Shown: piece after piece, positions 26,213 to 35,215 of the stretch
How the letters are laid out: each line of letters opens with the position of its first letter
How positions within the stretch are numbered: position 1 is the stretch's first letter
Origin: Fibrobacter sp.
GTDB taxonomy: Bacteria; Fibrobacterota; Chitinivibrionia; Chitinivibrionales; Chitinispirillaceae
Reading direction: 5' to 3'
Assembly: GCA_012519985.1 (NCBI GenBank)
Contig: JAAYPC010000287.1
Span: 1 to 54,784 of the forward strand
DNA length: 54,784 nucleotides
Translations under genes and position numbers: made by a program
The notes under the pieces: generated by a model
What the model was told of the DNA's origin: nothing
What the model saw: only the letters and a program-made list of their open reading frames with translations
The model's database searches: none

Positions 26213-26603
26213 TCGAATTCGACGCGAACTGATCGACTCCGGAAAAGACACACGTTACAAAACCGGTGCCTATGAATTCGTGCTTAATGGTTTGGATTTC
26301 TATTTAACCCAAATAGGTGAGAAGCGCCACGTGAACGGCACGGAGCTTTCGATGGCACTGTTAAATTTTGCCTTCAAGCAGTATGGCCTGTTGTCCCTTG
26401 ATGTCCTGAATTACTGGGGAATCAAAAAAACTGACGATTTCGGCAATATCGTGTTTAACATGATTTCCATAGGTCTAATGAGCAAGCAACCAGAAGATAA
26501 AGTTGAAGATTTTTATGACGTATTTGATATCCCTCAGTTTTTTAAAGAAAAACAATATTTCGAAATTGATAAAAACTACATAAAAAGTACAAAAGGTGCT
26601 TGA
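26190..26603 (+). CDS. Minf_1886 family protein
   Basis: A 137-aa soluble protein of a conserved family with no known function. Recognised by RYKTGAYEFVLNGLDFYL, HVNGTELSMALLNFAFKQYG, VLNYWGIKKTDDFGNIVFNM and the acidic EDKVEDFYDVFD near the C-terminus, all in the usual order and length. The ATG lies inside the end of the M23 gene (23-base overlap), so the two are co-transcribed. tRNA-Phe follows 48 bases later with its own promoter. Confidence 0.85.
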   Translation: MASTQTLDRIRRELIDSGKDTRYKTGAYEFVLNGLDFYLTQIGEKRHVNGTELSMALLNFAFKQYGLLSLDVLNYWGIKKTDDFGNIVFNMISIGLMSKQPEDKVEDFYDVFDIPQFFKEKQYFEIDKNYIKSTKGA

Positions 26604-26628
26604 TGATTTTAAAATAAACATATATATT
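26600..26628 (+). promoter_or_regulatory. Sigma70-type promoter of tRNA-Phe
   Basis: TTGATG (26600-26605) and TATATT (26623-26628) are separated by 17 bases, 23 bases before the tRNA. The -35 box overlaps the stop codon of the Minf_1886 gene. Confidence 0.65.
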
Positions 26629-26651
26629 ATCTCATCTTTGAAAAATATGAT

Positions 26652-26724
26652 GCCGCTTTAGCTCAGTCGGTAGAGCAATGGACTGAAAATCCATGTGTCC
26701 GCAGTTCGATTCTGCGAGGCGGCA
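26652..26724 (+). tRNA. tRNA-Phe (anticodon GAA)
   Basis: A full cloverleaf of 73 bases: acceptor GCCGCTT with AGGCGGC, D arm GCTC/GAGC, anticodon arm ATGGA/TCCAT with loop CTGAAAA (anticodon GAA), and T arm CGCAG-TTCGATT-CTGCG. The discriminator is A, and CCA is not encoded. A terminator follows after 15 bases. Confidence 0.95.
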
Positions 26725-26739
26725 CTGTAATATAAAGAG

Positions 26740-26770
26740 GGCTCCGGTAAATTCCGGGGTCTTTTTTTTT
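26740..26770 (+). terminator. Intrinsic terminator of tRNA-Phe
   Basis: An 8-bp stem (GGCTCCGG with CCGGGGTC, two G-U pairs) with a 6-base loop is followed by nine T. It ends the tRNA transcript 4 bases before the 3' end of the convergent gene. Confidence 0.85.
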
Positions 26771-26773
26771 GCC

Positions 26774-27772
26774 TCAAAGCTTCCATTCTTTACTAAAACA
26801 GGATGAGGGGAAAATTTCTTTCGCCTCATTGAGAATCTCCCTGTATTGACCCAAGTCATATCTATCAGAAATATGAATTAAGACCAATTTTTTAACATTT
26901 GCTTTCGAAGCAATGGAAGCGGTAAGACCGGTGGTGGAGTGATAGTTTCGCATGGCAAGTTCTATATCGGAATTACGGTAATGAGCCTCGCAAACAATCG
27001 TCTGACAATTATTCAAAAAGCCTGTCAGCTTCTTGATAGTCTGTTTATCGGCAAGGAAGTCCGTAAGATACGCAATTGAATCACCCGGAGTCTCTATCAG
27101 TAAAGATTTACGAAGCTCCTTAAAGGAATAGCTGGTTCCGCTGGATGAAACCACATAACCCTCCTTTAGTTCTTTAAACTCTTTCAGCCAGGGACCGCTC
27201 TCAAGACCCAGAGCTTTTAACTTTTGAATGTCTATGTTTGATGATGGTTTTTCTCTGATCAGGTAGGCCAACGATGGGGTACGGTGGTCGAGGGTAAGCA
27301 CACTTATTTCATAGTTGTTGGTCTCGAACAACTTCTCCTGATACTGAGAGGTTTGTATGTGATGGCTTACCGAGAATGCTTCTTTCAGTTCATAACGGTA
27401 GGAGATGTACTCTTGTGGGTAAATGTCGCTTACTATCCAGGGGCAGGACATCGATTCATGTAAATTCCACATGAACCCCTGAAAGCGGTGCTGAATTATT
27501 CTCGCGGTCTGGGGTGGCCCCCAGATATGATTGAGTCTGGTGTTGCGGTTATAGTTGATCCTGAAAAAGGAATCAAATCCTGCGATATGATCCATATGGA
27601 GATGGGAGAAGAAAAGATGGTCAATTTTCTGAACAGTCCCAACAGGCACATTTTTCAGACATTTTTCTCCGCAATCAAAAAGTAGATGATCTATCTTCTG
27701 GCCGCTATCTATGTGCACTAAAAGTGCATTATCTTCGGATGGTTTTCCTAAAACCTGGTAAGAGATACTCAT
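26774..27772 (-). CDS. RNase Z-like MBL-fold hydrolase
   Basis: A 332-aa metallo-beta-lactamase-fold protein of the RNase Z / arylsulfatase branch. The metal motif is FSHLHMDHIAGF (H57, H59, D61, H62), preceded by LLFDCGE as in tRNA 3' endonucleases. Later ligands fall in YLTDF, VCEAHY and LIHISDRY. It lacks the exact N-terminal pattern of canonical RNase Z (GTGSA followed by PTxxRN), so a role in tRNA 3'-end maturation is possible but not certain. It converges with tRNA-Phe, which is suggestive at most. The ATG has GGA at short distance. Confidence 0.78.
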   Translation of the reverse strand: MSISYQVLGKPSEDNALLVHIDSGQKIDHLLFDCGEKCLKNVPVGTVQKIDHLFFSHLHMDHIAGFDSFFRINYNRNTRLNHIWGPPQTARIIQHRFQGFMWNLHESMSCPWIVSDIYPQEYISYRYELKEAFSVSHHIQTSQYQEKLFETNNYEISVLTLDHRTPSLAYLIREKPSSNIDIQKLKALGLESGPWLKEFKELKEGYVVSSSGTSYSFKELRKSLLIETPGDSIAYLTDFLADKQTIKKLTGFLNNCQTIVCEAHYRNSDIELAMRNYHSTTGLTASIASKANVKKLVLIHISDRYDLGQYREILNEAKEIFPSSCFSKEWKL

Positions 27773-27932
27773 AAAGATCCGTTAAGGTTATTATTAATGG
27801 TTTTAATTTATCAGGATTAAAATAACTGTTTAACATCGGTTTTATGCAGATAAACGCCTTTAGATAATGTTTTCTTTGAAGTATTTTCTTCAGATATCAG
27901 AAAACGCAGTAAAAGGGAATAAAGGATCTGAA

Positions 27933-29015
27933 ATGAATATAATGTTGATTAATTCTGCAAAGGAATGGGGTGGCACAGAAAAGTGGGCGCTTTATGCGGC
28001 AGATGGCCTGGCTGGGCTGGGTCATAAGGTTTATTTCGGATGTCGGGGCAACATGTTTCAGAATCGGTCCCTAAAGAACAATGTTGAATTTGTCACCTTC
28101 CCTTTTGCCAACAATGCTGATATCGTCACCTTGTTTCAGATACGATCTTTTTTAAAAAAGAAAAGTATCGACGTGGTGATGCCATCGAAGCAGAGAGAAT
28201 ATTTTCTGGCCGGACTAGCCGCAAAAATGTTCACTGATACAAAAGTGGCGGGTATTTACGGTATCGATCGTCCTATCCATAATCTGCGTAACCGTATAGT
28301 GTTCTATCATCTTTTCGATATTGTGTATGTTAATGCCAGAAAAATTGTGGAAGTTTTATCTAAAGACAAATCATTTGATGTTAATAAATGCAGACTGGTG
28401 TATGTGGGTGTGGAATCTTTGACCTGTAATGACTCGACAAGGCAGAGGATGCGGGAATCTCTTGGTTTGACTCAAAACCAGATCTGTATAATGGGTATTG
28501 GCAGAGTCGCTTCTCAGAAAGGGTTTGATTACGGAATAAAAGCTTTATCTATTCTGATTAAAAAGCACCCTGATATCAAATTGGTGATAGTAGGAAGCGG
28601 AGCCATTGAAGAACACAAGAAGATGGCTCAGGATTACGGGGTCAGTGATAAGGTGATTTTTACCGGATTCAGAGAAGATATTCCTGATCTGCTGCAGGCG
28701 ATGGACATTTACTGGTTACCATCACGTTCGGAAGGTGTTCCCAACACCATGATGGAGGCGATGGCTGTAAAGAAACCGGTAGTGGCATTTGATATCGCGG
28801 GTGTGGCTGAGCTTATTAAGAATGAAGAGAATGGAATCGTGGTTCCTTTTGAAGATGTTGAAATGTTAAGCGCCAGGACTGCTGATCTTATCGAAAATCC
28901 ACAAAAGAGAAAAACAATCGGAGAAAGAGGATATCAGACCGTAGTGAATGATTATTCTATGGAAAAAATGTGCCAGGTGATGGAGAAATATCTTCTGGAA
29001 CTTGTTAAAAAGTAA
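27933..29015 (+). CDS. GT4-family glycosyltransferase
   Basis: A 360-aa cytoplasmic GT-B enzyme, probably building surface polysaccharide or LPS. The acceptor half starts MNIMLINSAKEWGGTEKWA with the glycine-rich loop. The donor half has the GT4 sugar-nucleotide signature: IGRVASQKGFDYGIKAL, VIVGSGAIEEHKKMA, VIFTGFREDIPDLLQAMDI and then PSRSEGVPNTMMEAMAVKKPVVAFDIAGVAEL (EX7E). The ATG at 27933 is chosen over 27867 because AAAGGA lies 7 bases upstream and the family N-terminus then begins directly. It converges with murI, with 3 bases between stops. Confidence 0.92.
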   Translation: MNIMLINSAKEWGGTEKWALYAADGLAGLGHKVYFGCRGNMFQNRSLKNNVEFVTFPFANNADIVTLFQIRSFLKKKSIDVVMPSKQREYFLAGLAAKMFTDTKVAGIYGIDRPIHNLRNRIVFYHLFDIVYVNARKIVEVLSKDKSFDVNKCRLVYVGVESLTCNDSTRQRMRESLGLTQNQICIMGIGRVASQKGFDYGIKALSILIKKHPDIKLVIVGSGAIEEHKKMAQDYGVSDKVIFTGFREDIPDLLQAMDIYWLPSRSEGVPNTMMEAMAVKKPVVAFDIAGVAELIKNEENGIVVPFEDVEMLSARTADLIENPQKRKTIGERGYQTVVNDYSMEKMCQVMEKYLLELVKK

Positions 29016-29018
29016 AGT

Positions 29019-29846
29019 TTACATCTCCATCTCCGCATGCTCTGAAAAGATGTTTTCTCCGTAAAAAAGCTCCGCCAGATCATTAAACATTTCCGACGTA
29101 TCGGTGGTAAAGAAGCTTCGCTTATGGTTTTTGCCTAGTTGGTTTTCAATTTCTGGATGACGTCTGAGATAATCGTCCAGACTCTCTGCAACGATTGTCC
29201 CCTGACTAATCACTTTGATGTGTGAAGGAAGAACAGCTTTGATACCATTTATTATCAGAGGATAATGAGTACACCCCAGGATGATGGTATCAATGAGCTG
29301 ATCCTTTTGCAGAAGTTCACTGAGATATTTATTAATGAAAAAAGCAGCACCTTCATTGTCAAATTCGTTATTCTCGATAAGAGGAACCAATAACGGACAT
29401 GCCTGCTGGGTGATGGTGACATTAGGGAAGCTTTTAGCAGTTTCTAATAGATATGAGTTTGATTTAACGGTACCTGCTGTGGCCAGGATACCTATATGGC
29501 CACTGCTGCTGAGAGTGCCAATGATTTCAGTTACCGGTCGGATGACTCCTAAGACCCTTCGATTGGGCGCAATAGCAGGAAGATCCTTCTGTTGAATGGT
29601 GCGCAAAGCTTTTGCAGATGCAGTATTGCATGCCAGAATTATCAGAAAGCATCCTTTATTAAAAAGCCAGTTTACCGCCTGAAGAGTGTATTTGTAGACG
29701 GTTTCAAAAGAGCGGCATCCATAAGGTGCACGAGCATTATCTCCCAGATAGATGTAATCGTATTCTGGAAGACGCGTGGTGATCTCTTTCAAGACTGTCA
29801 GCCCCCCAAAACCGGAATCAAAAACCCCAATTGAATGACTTTTCAA
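29019..29846 (-). CDS. murI: Glutamate racemase
   Basis: A 275-aa cytoplasmic enzyme converting L- to D-glutamate for peptidoglycan. The two catalytic cysteines are present in LACNTASA (C73) and LGCTHYPLI (C192, with H194). The N-terminal IGVFDSGFGGLTVLKE (D10, S11) and LGDNARAPYG motifs are intact. The start is a TTG, because a stop codon immediately precedes it in frame and no ATG occurs before the essential IGVFDSG strand; AAGGA lies 6 bases upstream. A non-ATG start may keep expression low. Confidence 0.95.
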   Translation of the reverse strand: MKSHSIGVFDSGFGGLTVLKEITTRLPEYDYIYLGDNARAPYGCRSFETVYKYTLQAVNWLFNKGCFLIILACNTASAKALRTIQQKDLPAIAPNRRVLGVIRPVTEIIGTLSSSGHIGILATAGTVKSNSYLLETAKSFPNVTITQQACPLLVPLIENNEFDNEGAAFFINKYLSELLQKDQLIDTIILGCTHYPLIINGIKAVLPSHIKVISQGTIVAESLDDYLRRHPEIENQLGKNHKRSFFTTDTSEMFNDLAELFYGENIFSEHAEMEM

Positions 29847-30087
29847 TTATCATCCTTTTTATTATAAAAAACTGAATCTGATACTTTAAAAGATACATTC
29901 AGGAGAGAAAAAAAGCCCAAAGGAGAGTCTATAAAGCCACTGACATTAGAGGGTGCTTTCGATAAAGGCTGATCAGGTATTCTAATTGCTCAAAATTCTC
30001 TGTATAAAAGCAGTTTCGACGATTAATTGCTATTCAAATTATTCTGTTCCGGTTAAAATTAATCTTAAAAGGATTTAATAGTGATCT

Positions 30088-30885
30088 ATGGAGAAACACA
30101 ATTTTGATACAGATGTGATAAAAAGAAGTTTTACCACACCAGTGTTGGTTGATTTCTGGGCTCCCTGGTGTGGTGCCTGCAGCATACTGAGTCCCGCTCT
30201 GGAGTTACTTCATGAACGGCATAGAGGCGAATGGGTTTTGGTAAAAATAAATGTGGAAAAGTACGCTTTTCTTGCAGAAAAGTACAGAGTAAACAGTATT
30301 CCCACGGTTATGCTATTTATTGATGGAGAAATTGTGGATAGTTTTGCAGGAGCAATTCCGGGTCATGTTATCGAGGCCTGGCTTCGCAATAATCTTTCTG
30401 GGAGAGCAGATGCTAATCTCAAAGAAGCTGAAATGCTTTACAGAACAGGCCAGAGAGAGAAGTCGGTTCAGAAGCTTTCCCGAATTTTGGAAGAAAGTCC
30501 CAATAATCGTAGAGCAGAGGTTTTATATGCACTTCAGACAGTTGCTCAAGATCCATCAAGAGCAAAGGAAATTGTCAGTAATATTGAACCGGTGGGATTC
30601 ATCGGAGAAATGGCAGAGGCTGTCAGAGTGTTGAGTCAATTTAGCGAGACTAAAAAAAGCTCCGAAGAAAATAGCGATGCTGCAGCGCATTTTATGGCTT
30701 CAGTTGTGGCATTCAGATCAGGACAGACGGGAAAAGCATTTCAGGAGTTGATTGAAGCATTTAGAATTGATAAAAACTTTATGGATGGTAAGGTTCGGGA
30801 AATCCTTGCAGCTCTTTTAATCTATTCAGGGGAGGAAAGTGGGATTGCGGAGAAATACAGAAAAGAGCTCTTAAGGATATTGTGA
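30088..30885 (+). CDS. cnoX: Thioredoxin-TPR protein, CnoX/YbbN-like
   Basis: A 265-aa cytoplasmic chaperone-like protein. Residues 1-105 are a thioredoxin fold with WAPWCGAC (C28, C31), SIPTVMLFIDGE and a cis-Pro at SIP. Residues about 115-265 form TPR-like helical hairpins (EAEMLYRTGQREKSVQKLSR, AFRSGQTGKAFQELIEAF). This matches CnoX, which protects substrates and hands them to GroEL or DnaK under oxidative stress. E. coli CnoX has lost redox function with an SxxC motif, whereas both cysteines are kept here, so thiol chemistry is likely. Single gene. Confidence 0.88.
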   Translation: MEKHNFDTDVIKRSFTTPVLVDFWAPWCGACSILSPALELLHERHRGEWVLVKINVEKYAFLAEKYRVNSIPTVMLFIDGEIVDSFAGAIPGHVIEAWLRNNLSGRADANLKEAEMLYRTGQREKSVQKLSRILEESPNNRRAEVLYALQTVAQDPSRAKEIVSNIEPVGFIGEMAEAVRVLSQFSETKKSSEENSDAAAHFMASVVAFRSGQTGKAFQELIEAFRIDKNFMDGKVREILAALLIYSGEESGIAEKYRKELLRIL

Positions 30886-31172
30886 TAGAGATGGATTCAT
30901 GTGCCGTATATTGTAGTCTCCTAATGAGATTGTAATGAACCACGGGGCAAAAGAACTTCTGGAATACCCCTCAAGAATAAACACCTGTTGTATGTAGCAG
31001 TAAGCTGTAGAGGCATCCTCATTATTCATCTTTTGTATAATAACGAAGCAATTTTTTGCTGAAAAAAGAGCTCTTAATGAAAAGAGCTGCCCATCACCTA
31101 TAGAAAACCACAGGTCTTGAATTATTTTATCACACAAATGGTACTGTAAAAGTATTGATTCATGGAGGTTAA

Positions 31173-32327
31173 ATGAAAATTGCTTTTGATTATACAGGAC
31201 TTGGGCTAACAAATGGCAACAGTGCCTATACTACAGGTTTGATCAAAGGTCTGGCAACCGCATTTCCAGATAACCAATACTATGTGTTCTCATATTTGAA
31301 AAGAAAGAAAAGAACTCAGCAAGTTGTTAGCAATTTTTCATCGGTGAGAATCAATGGTATTCTTTTACACCCCTTGATTCTTGGCAGGATATTCAGTCCG
31401 GCGGTTAATGCAATTAACGACACATTGATACGATACACAAACAAAAATGTGAACAAGATTGATCTTTACCACAGCACCAATCCGACAAATTATACTTTCG
31501 GAATGAACAGAACTGTGCTTACTGTTCATGATCTTATAGCTTTGCTGGACCAGGACTGGGCGACTCCGGGAGCAAAAGCTTTTTACCATAATAATATTGG
31601 CCGAATTATTTCAGATGCAGATGCTATCATTGCAGATTCAAACCACACCCGCTCCGATATTATCAGGTATTTTCGGGATGCAGAAGAAAAGACTTTTGTG
31701 GTTCATCTTGGCATTGAAGATCGATTTCAGTACTGTCCTCAACCTGACCGTTCGTTTCTGAACACTTTTGGGTATCCTGAAGATTATCCACCCTATTTAT
31801 TGTATGTCGGAGAAACCCAACCCCGGAAAAATGTTCTCGGTTTAATCACTGCTTTTGCGGAACTTCCCTTATCGATAAGGGAAAAATATCATTTGGTGAT
31901 TGTTGGTAACTCCTCAAGGCACGAATACAAAGAGAGGCTTCTTTCTCTTGTGCTGCAAAGAGGTATTCAGGACAGGGTCCATTTCTATACCAATGTTTCT
32001 CATGATGATCTGGTTAAGTTTTATAATGCAGCTGATGCCTTTGTCTTCCCTTCTTTTTACGAGGGATTTGGTATACCTGTTGCTGAAGCGATGAAATGCG
32101 GTTGTCCGGTGTTGACATCCACATCGAGTTCTCTTCCGGAGGTGGGAGGAGATGCAGCTCTTTATGCTGATCCCAATGATATCGATGCACTTAAAGAAAA
32201 GCTGAGGCAGATTATCGAAGATGAGGAATTGAGAAAAACTCTGCGGGAAAAAGGCTTTGTCCAGGCATCTAAATTTGACTGGAAAAAAACTGCTGAATTG
32301 ACCCATAATGTTTACATGAAAATCTGA
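31173..32327 (+). CDS. GT4-family glycosyltransferase (mannosyltransferase-like)
   Basis: A 384-aa GT-B enzyme with the N-terminal GNSAYTTGLIKGLA and TVHDLIALLD motifs. The donor half carries LYVGETQPRKNVLGLI, LVIVGNSSRHEYKERL, VHFYTNVSHDDLVKFYNAAD and PSFYEGFGIPVAEAMKCGCPVLTS (EX7E). The closest pattern is the WbdA/mtfB branch of O-antigen and capsule mannosyltransferases, but the donor cannot be settled by eye. GGAGG lies 5 bases before the ATG. The GT2 fusion gene starts 25 bases after the stop, so the pair is probably one operon for a surface glycan. Confidence 0.92.
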   Translation: MKIAFDYTGLGLTNGNSAYTTGLIKGLATAFPDNQYYVFSYLKRKKRTQQVVSNFSSVRINGILLHPLILGRIFSPAVNAINDTLIRYTNKNVNKIDLYHSTNPTNYTFGMNRTVLTVHDLIALLDQDWATPGAKAFYHNNIGRIISDADAIIADSNHTRSDIIRYFRDAEEKTFVVHLGIEDRFQYCPQPDRSFLNTFGYPEDYPPYLLYVGETQPRKNVLGLITAFAELPLSIREKYHLVIVGNSSRHEYKERLLSLVLQRGIQDRVHFYTNVSHDDLVKFYNAADAFVFPSFYEGFGIPVAEAMKCGCPVLTSTSSSLPEVGGDAALYADPNDIDALKEKLRQIIEDEELRKTLREKGFVQASKFDWKKTAELTHNVYMKI

Positions 32328-32352
32328 AAAAACCTCTGACATAGATAGTATT

Positions 32353-34092
32353 ATGAACAAAAAAGCCACAATCCTGGTAGTATCAGGAAACCTTGCAAGT
32401 AAGAATGCCCGGAATTGTCTGAAGTCACTGAAGATGAATACCCCCCCGGAGCTGGTTAGAGAGATTATTATTATTGAAGCTGGTATTCGCCCGGACTTTA
32501 ATCATGCAGAAGAGATAAACAGAGTAATGCAAATTTTCAAAGGTGAATATCTGGTTCTTCTGGATGATGATGTGATTTTGGAAACTGGCTGGCTAAATGG
32601 TCTTATCGGCTGCGCAGAAAAATACCAGGATGCAGGCATAATCGGAGCAATTCTTAAGGATCGAAAAAACCGAATTATTCACTCGGGTGGAGAAGTGACT
32701 GATAATCACTTCGGTATCGAACTGAGAGAGCCGATTTACAAACCAACCGAGCGCAAATATGCCTGTAGTGCAGTGATGCTGATAAAACGTGAAACAATCG
32801 AAAAAATTGGCCAGTTTGATGAAGGGTACAGAAAATACGGTCAGGAAACCGATTACTGTCTCAAAGCCTGGGAGAATGGGTTCAAGGTCCTGGTATCTCC
32901 GGAAGCTAAAGCAATTCATCTTGTAGGTCAAACAGCTAAATTGCGACCTGATGTGAAAGATCTTTGGGAGAAAGATCGAATCAGATTCTACACAAAATGG
33001 AGAGAATCGTCTGTCTATAACAAATACGAAGTGTTCGATCTATGCAGACGTGGCAATGCAACTCCTTTTTCAATCAGTAAAGACTCTGCAGGTAATGAAA
33101 AAATTGATAATCAGCGGCTGATTCCTCTTGAAGAGGTGAAAAAACAGATTGATGGCTGGCGAAACCAGTATAAACTTCAATATATCGATATTATTGATGA
33201 CGAACTGACGGAAAAGGATTACTTGTGTGAACTGGTTTCATATTGCAAATCCATGAATCTTTATCCAGCAATTATCACCGGAGGTCAAAATGCAGAAATC
33301 ATTGCAGATCTTATCGAAGCCGGGCTTGAAGACCTCCTAATTAAAATTCCCATATACAAAGAGACATCAGGAAGCAAATCGGTTATCAAACGTGCAGGTA
33401 GAACAATAGAGGTTTTTAAAACTAAAGAATTCGGATTCAGGACAACAACTACAGTGTTAAGTCCAGGTTATGATCATCTTGAGGATTTGGCAGAAGAGTT
33501 AATTGACATGGGGCCTCGGATTGCTGATTTTGTTTTCTTTAATCCTCATGGCTCTAATGGATGGTCAAAGGAGAGTGGGCTCGAATTACCAAAATATTCC
33601 GATGTAGCACCATACCTTAAAGGCGCTATTGACCGACTGATGGCATCGGGTATATGGGTTAATATAAGATATTTTCCACTGTGTCTGTTAAATGGTTACG
33701 AGCAGCATATATGCAACTTTCACCAGGCCCACTGGGATCCTTATCACTGGGATTACTTTCAGGTGTATGGGTTTGATAAAAGAGGAATAACGAAATTAAG
33801 ACGTCGCATTTCACGCAAAAAACTTTTTGGGGTTCACCGCGAAGACCGTATGAAGCTTTGGCTGACCAAAAAACAGATATGCGCGAAAAATCAATTCTCT
33901 AAACAATGCAGCCATTGTGCAAACCTGGAAATATGCGATGGGATCTATCCTCAATATGTCGCCAAATTCGGTTTGAATGAATTTAAACCTCGGGAGGGAG
34001 AATCGATTCGGGATCCGCTATATTATCGAAGAAAGAACCAAGCCTGGCGAATTTTAAAACCCCGACCGATTATCCCTCCCGATTTGTTGTGA
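32353..34092 (+). CDS. GT2 glycosyltransferase fused to a radical-SAM-like domain lacking its cluster motif
   Basis: A 579-aa two-domain protein. Residues 1-220 are a GT-A glycosyltransferase 2: EYLVLLDDDVILE (DDD at 71-73), SAVMLIKRETIEKIGQFDE and YGQETDYCLKAWENG (ED motif). From about residue 225 the sequence follows a radical SAM TIM barrel (PLEEVKKQIDGWRNQY, YIDIIDDELTEKDYLCELV, AIITGGQNAEIIADLIEAGL, DLLIKIPIYKETSG), but where CxxxCxxC should be there is only FDLCRRGNATPFS, with one Cys. The C-terminus keeps a SPASM-like cluster of cysteines (about 509-528, QCSHCANLEICDGIYPQYV). Either the barrel is catalytically dead or it uses other ligands. It sits directly after a GT4 gene, suggesting a role in glycan building. 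Confidence 0.82.
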   Translation: MNKKATILVVSGNLASKNARNCLKSLKMNTPPELVREIIIIEAGIRPDFNHAEEINRVMQIFKGEYLVLLDDDVILETGWLNGLIGCAEKYQDAGIIGAILKDRKNRIIHSGGEVTDNHFGIELREPIYKPTERKYACSAVMLIKRETIEKIGQFDEGYRKYGQETDYCLKAWENGFKVLVSPEAKAIHLVGQTAKLRPDVKDLWEKDRIRFYTKWRESSVYNKYEVFDLCRRGNATPFSISKDSAGNEKIDNQRLIPLEEVKKQIDGWRNQYKLQYIDIIDDELTEKDYLCELVSYCKSMNLYPAIITGGQNAEIIADLIEAGLEDLLIKIPIYKETSGSKSVIKRAGRTIEVFKTKEFGFRTTTTVLSPGYDHLEDLAEELIDMGPRIADFVFFNPHGSNGWSKESGLELPKYSDVAPYLKGAIDRLMASGIWVNIRYFPLCLLNGYEQHICNFHQAHWDPYHWDYFQVYGFDKRGITKLRRRISRKKLFGVHREDRMKLWLTKKQICAKNQFSKQCSHCANLEICDGIYPQYVAKFGLNEFKPREGESIRDPLYYRRKNQAWRILKPRPIIPPDLL

Positions 34093-34159
34093 AACAAAAA
34101 AGAGGAGGGAAAAGATCGAGTGTGGTGAGAAAGAAAAAAAATAAAAGCGGCTTTTGTTC

Positions 34160-35209
34160 TTAAGCCAGCAATTGGTTGAAATACTCATCACTCTGCACGT
34201 ACTCAATCAGCTTATCCATCTTTTCTTTATCTGAAAGAATGGTGTAATAATTCTCCTTCACATTTGGGGCCTGCAGGATTGCATCGATAAAATCCTGTTT
34301 GTTCAGAGGACTTCTGGATACAAAATCGATAAAACCAGTTTCTTCCAGAACTGACTTAATCAAATGGTGTTCGGGGTTATTCTGGAGCCAACTGATTGCC
34401 AGGGTGGCAACACCAACCTGGATTCCGTGCAGGGTGGGCTTTTTTGCGCTCATATCATAGGCATGAGAGATGAGGTGCTCTGAGCCGCTTGCAGGGCGAC
34501 TGGATCCACACACTTCCATTGCAACACCACTCATTACCAGACATCCGCATATAAGCCGCAGAAATTCCAGATCTTTTATGTCCTTGTTGCTATGGCTGAC
34601 CATCACCTCTACTGCATTTCTGGAGATAAGCACAGCAAAATCATTTACTGGTTCCTGCACCATGTGATAGGCCAGCTTCCAATCGTAGATTGCGGTGTAT
34701 TTGGATATAAGATCACCGATTCCGCTATAGGTGTACCGTACAGGAGATTTGCGGATAATATCGGTATCGATAACCACCCCGAAAGGTATCTTTGCTTTCT
34801 GGGATTTTCTTCTTCCATTTACTAATAGAGATGCTCCCGGGGATGCGAAACCATCGTTGGAGATCGAAGTGGGAACACTTATTATCGGCAGTTGCAGGAT
34901 AAAGGCAATATACTTGCAATAGTCAATGACCTTTCCACCACCGATAGCCACGATGGCATCTATGGCTGGAGGGAGGTTGAAGGCGCTTTTAAAGATGTCT
35001 TCAACTGCATTGGAGTAAACAACCTCTTCGAATTTCACCTTTATTTCTGATGAATCAAAGGAGATTCTAAGCTGTTCATCGAAAAGGCTTTTTAATCCCT
35101 CACCGTAAAAAAGGGCGATCCTGGTAAAGTTTTCTTTACGCAGGTATTTGCCGATTTTGTACATGGCATTGGGTTTAATTCTTAAGAGAGTGGGGATAGA
35201 GATTTCCAT
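34160..35209 (-). CDS. egsA: sn-glycerol-1-phosphate dehydrogenase family protein
   Basis: A 349-aa NAD(P)H-dependent metal-containing dehydrogenase of the AraM/EgsA family, which reduces dihydroxyacetone phosphate to sn-glycerol-1-phosphate. The nucleotide loop is IVAIGGGKVIDYCKYIA, the substrate strand is PIISVPTSISNDGFASPGAS, and metal ligands lie in GIGDLISKYTAIYDW (D), GSEHLISHAYDM (H) and LHGIQVGVA (H). In archaea G1P builds membrane lipids. Bacterial homologues supply unusual glycerolipids or glycan parts. It follows the HAD phosphatase with 6 bases between, so the pair is one operon. Confidence 0.88.
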   Translation of the reverse strand: MEISIPTLLRIKPNAMYKIGKYLRKENFTRIALFYGEGLKSLFDEQLRISFDSSEIKVKFEEVVYSNAVEDIFKSAFNLPPAIDAIVAIGGGKVIDYCKYIAFILQLPIISVPTSISNDGFASPGASLLVNGRRKSQKAKIPFGVVIDTDIIRKSPVRYTYSGIGDLISKYTAIYDWKLAYHMVQEPVNDFAVLISRNAVEVMVSHSNKDIKDLEFLRLICGCLVMSGVAMEVCGSSRPASGSEHLISHAYDMSAKKPTLHGIQVGVATLAISWLQNNPEHHLIKSVLEETGFIDFVSRSPLNKQDFIDAILQAPNVKENYYTILSDKEKMDKLIEYVQSDEYFNQLLA

Positions 35210-35215
35210 TTCTTT

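Noticed and set aside
30871..31212. 113-aa minus-strand ORF between cnoX and the GT4 gene
   Set aside because: It overlaps the 5' ends of real genes, has no good ribosome-binding site and no recognisable product.
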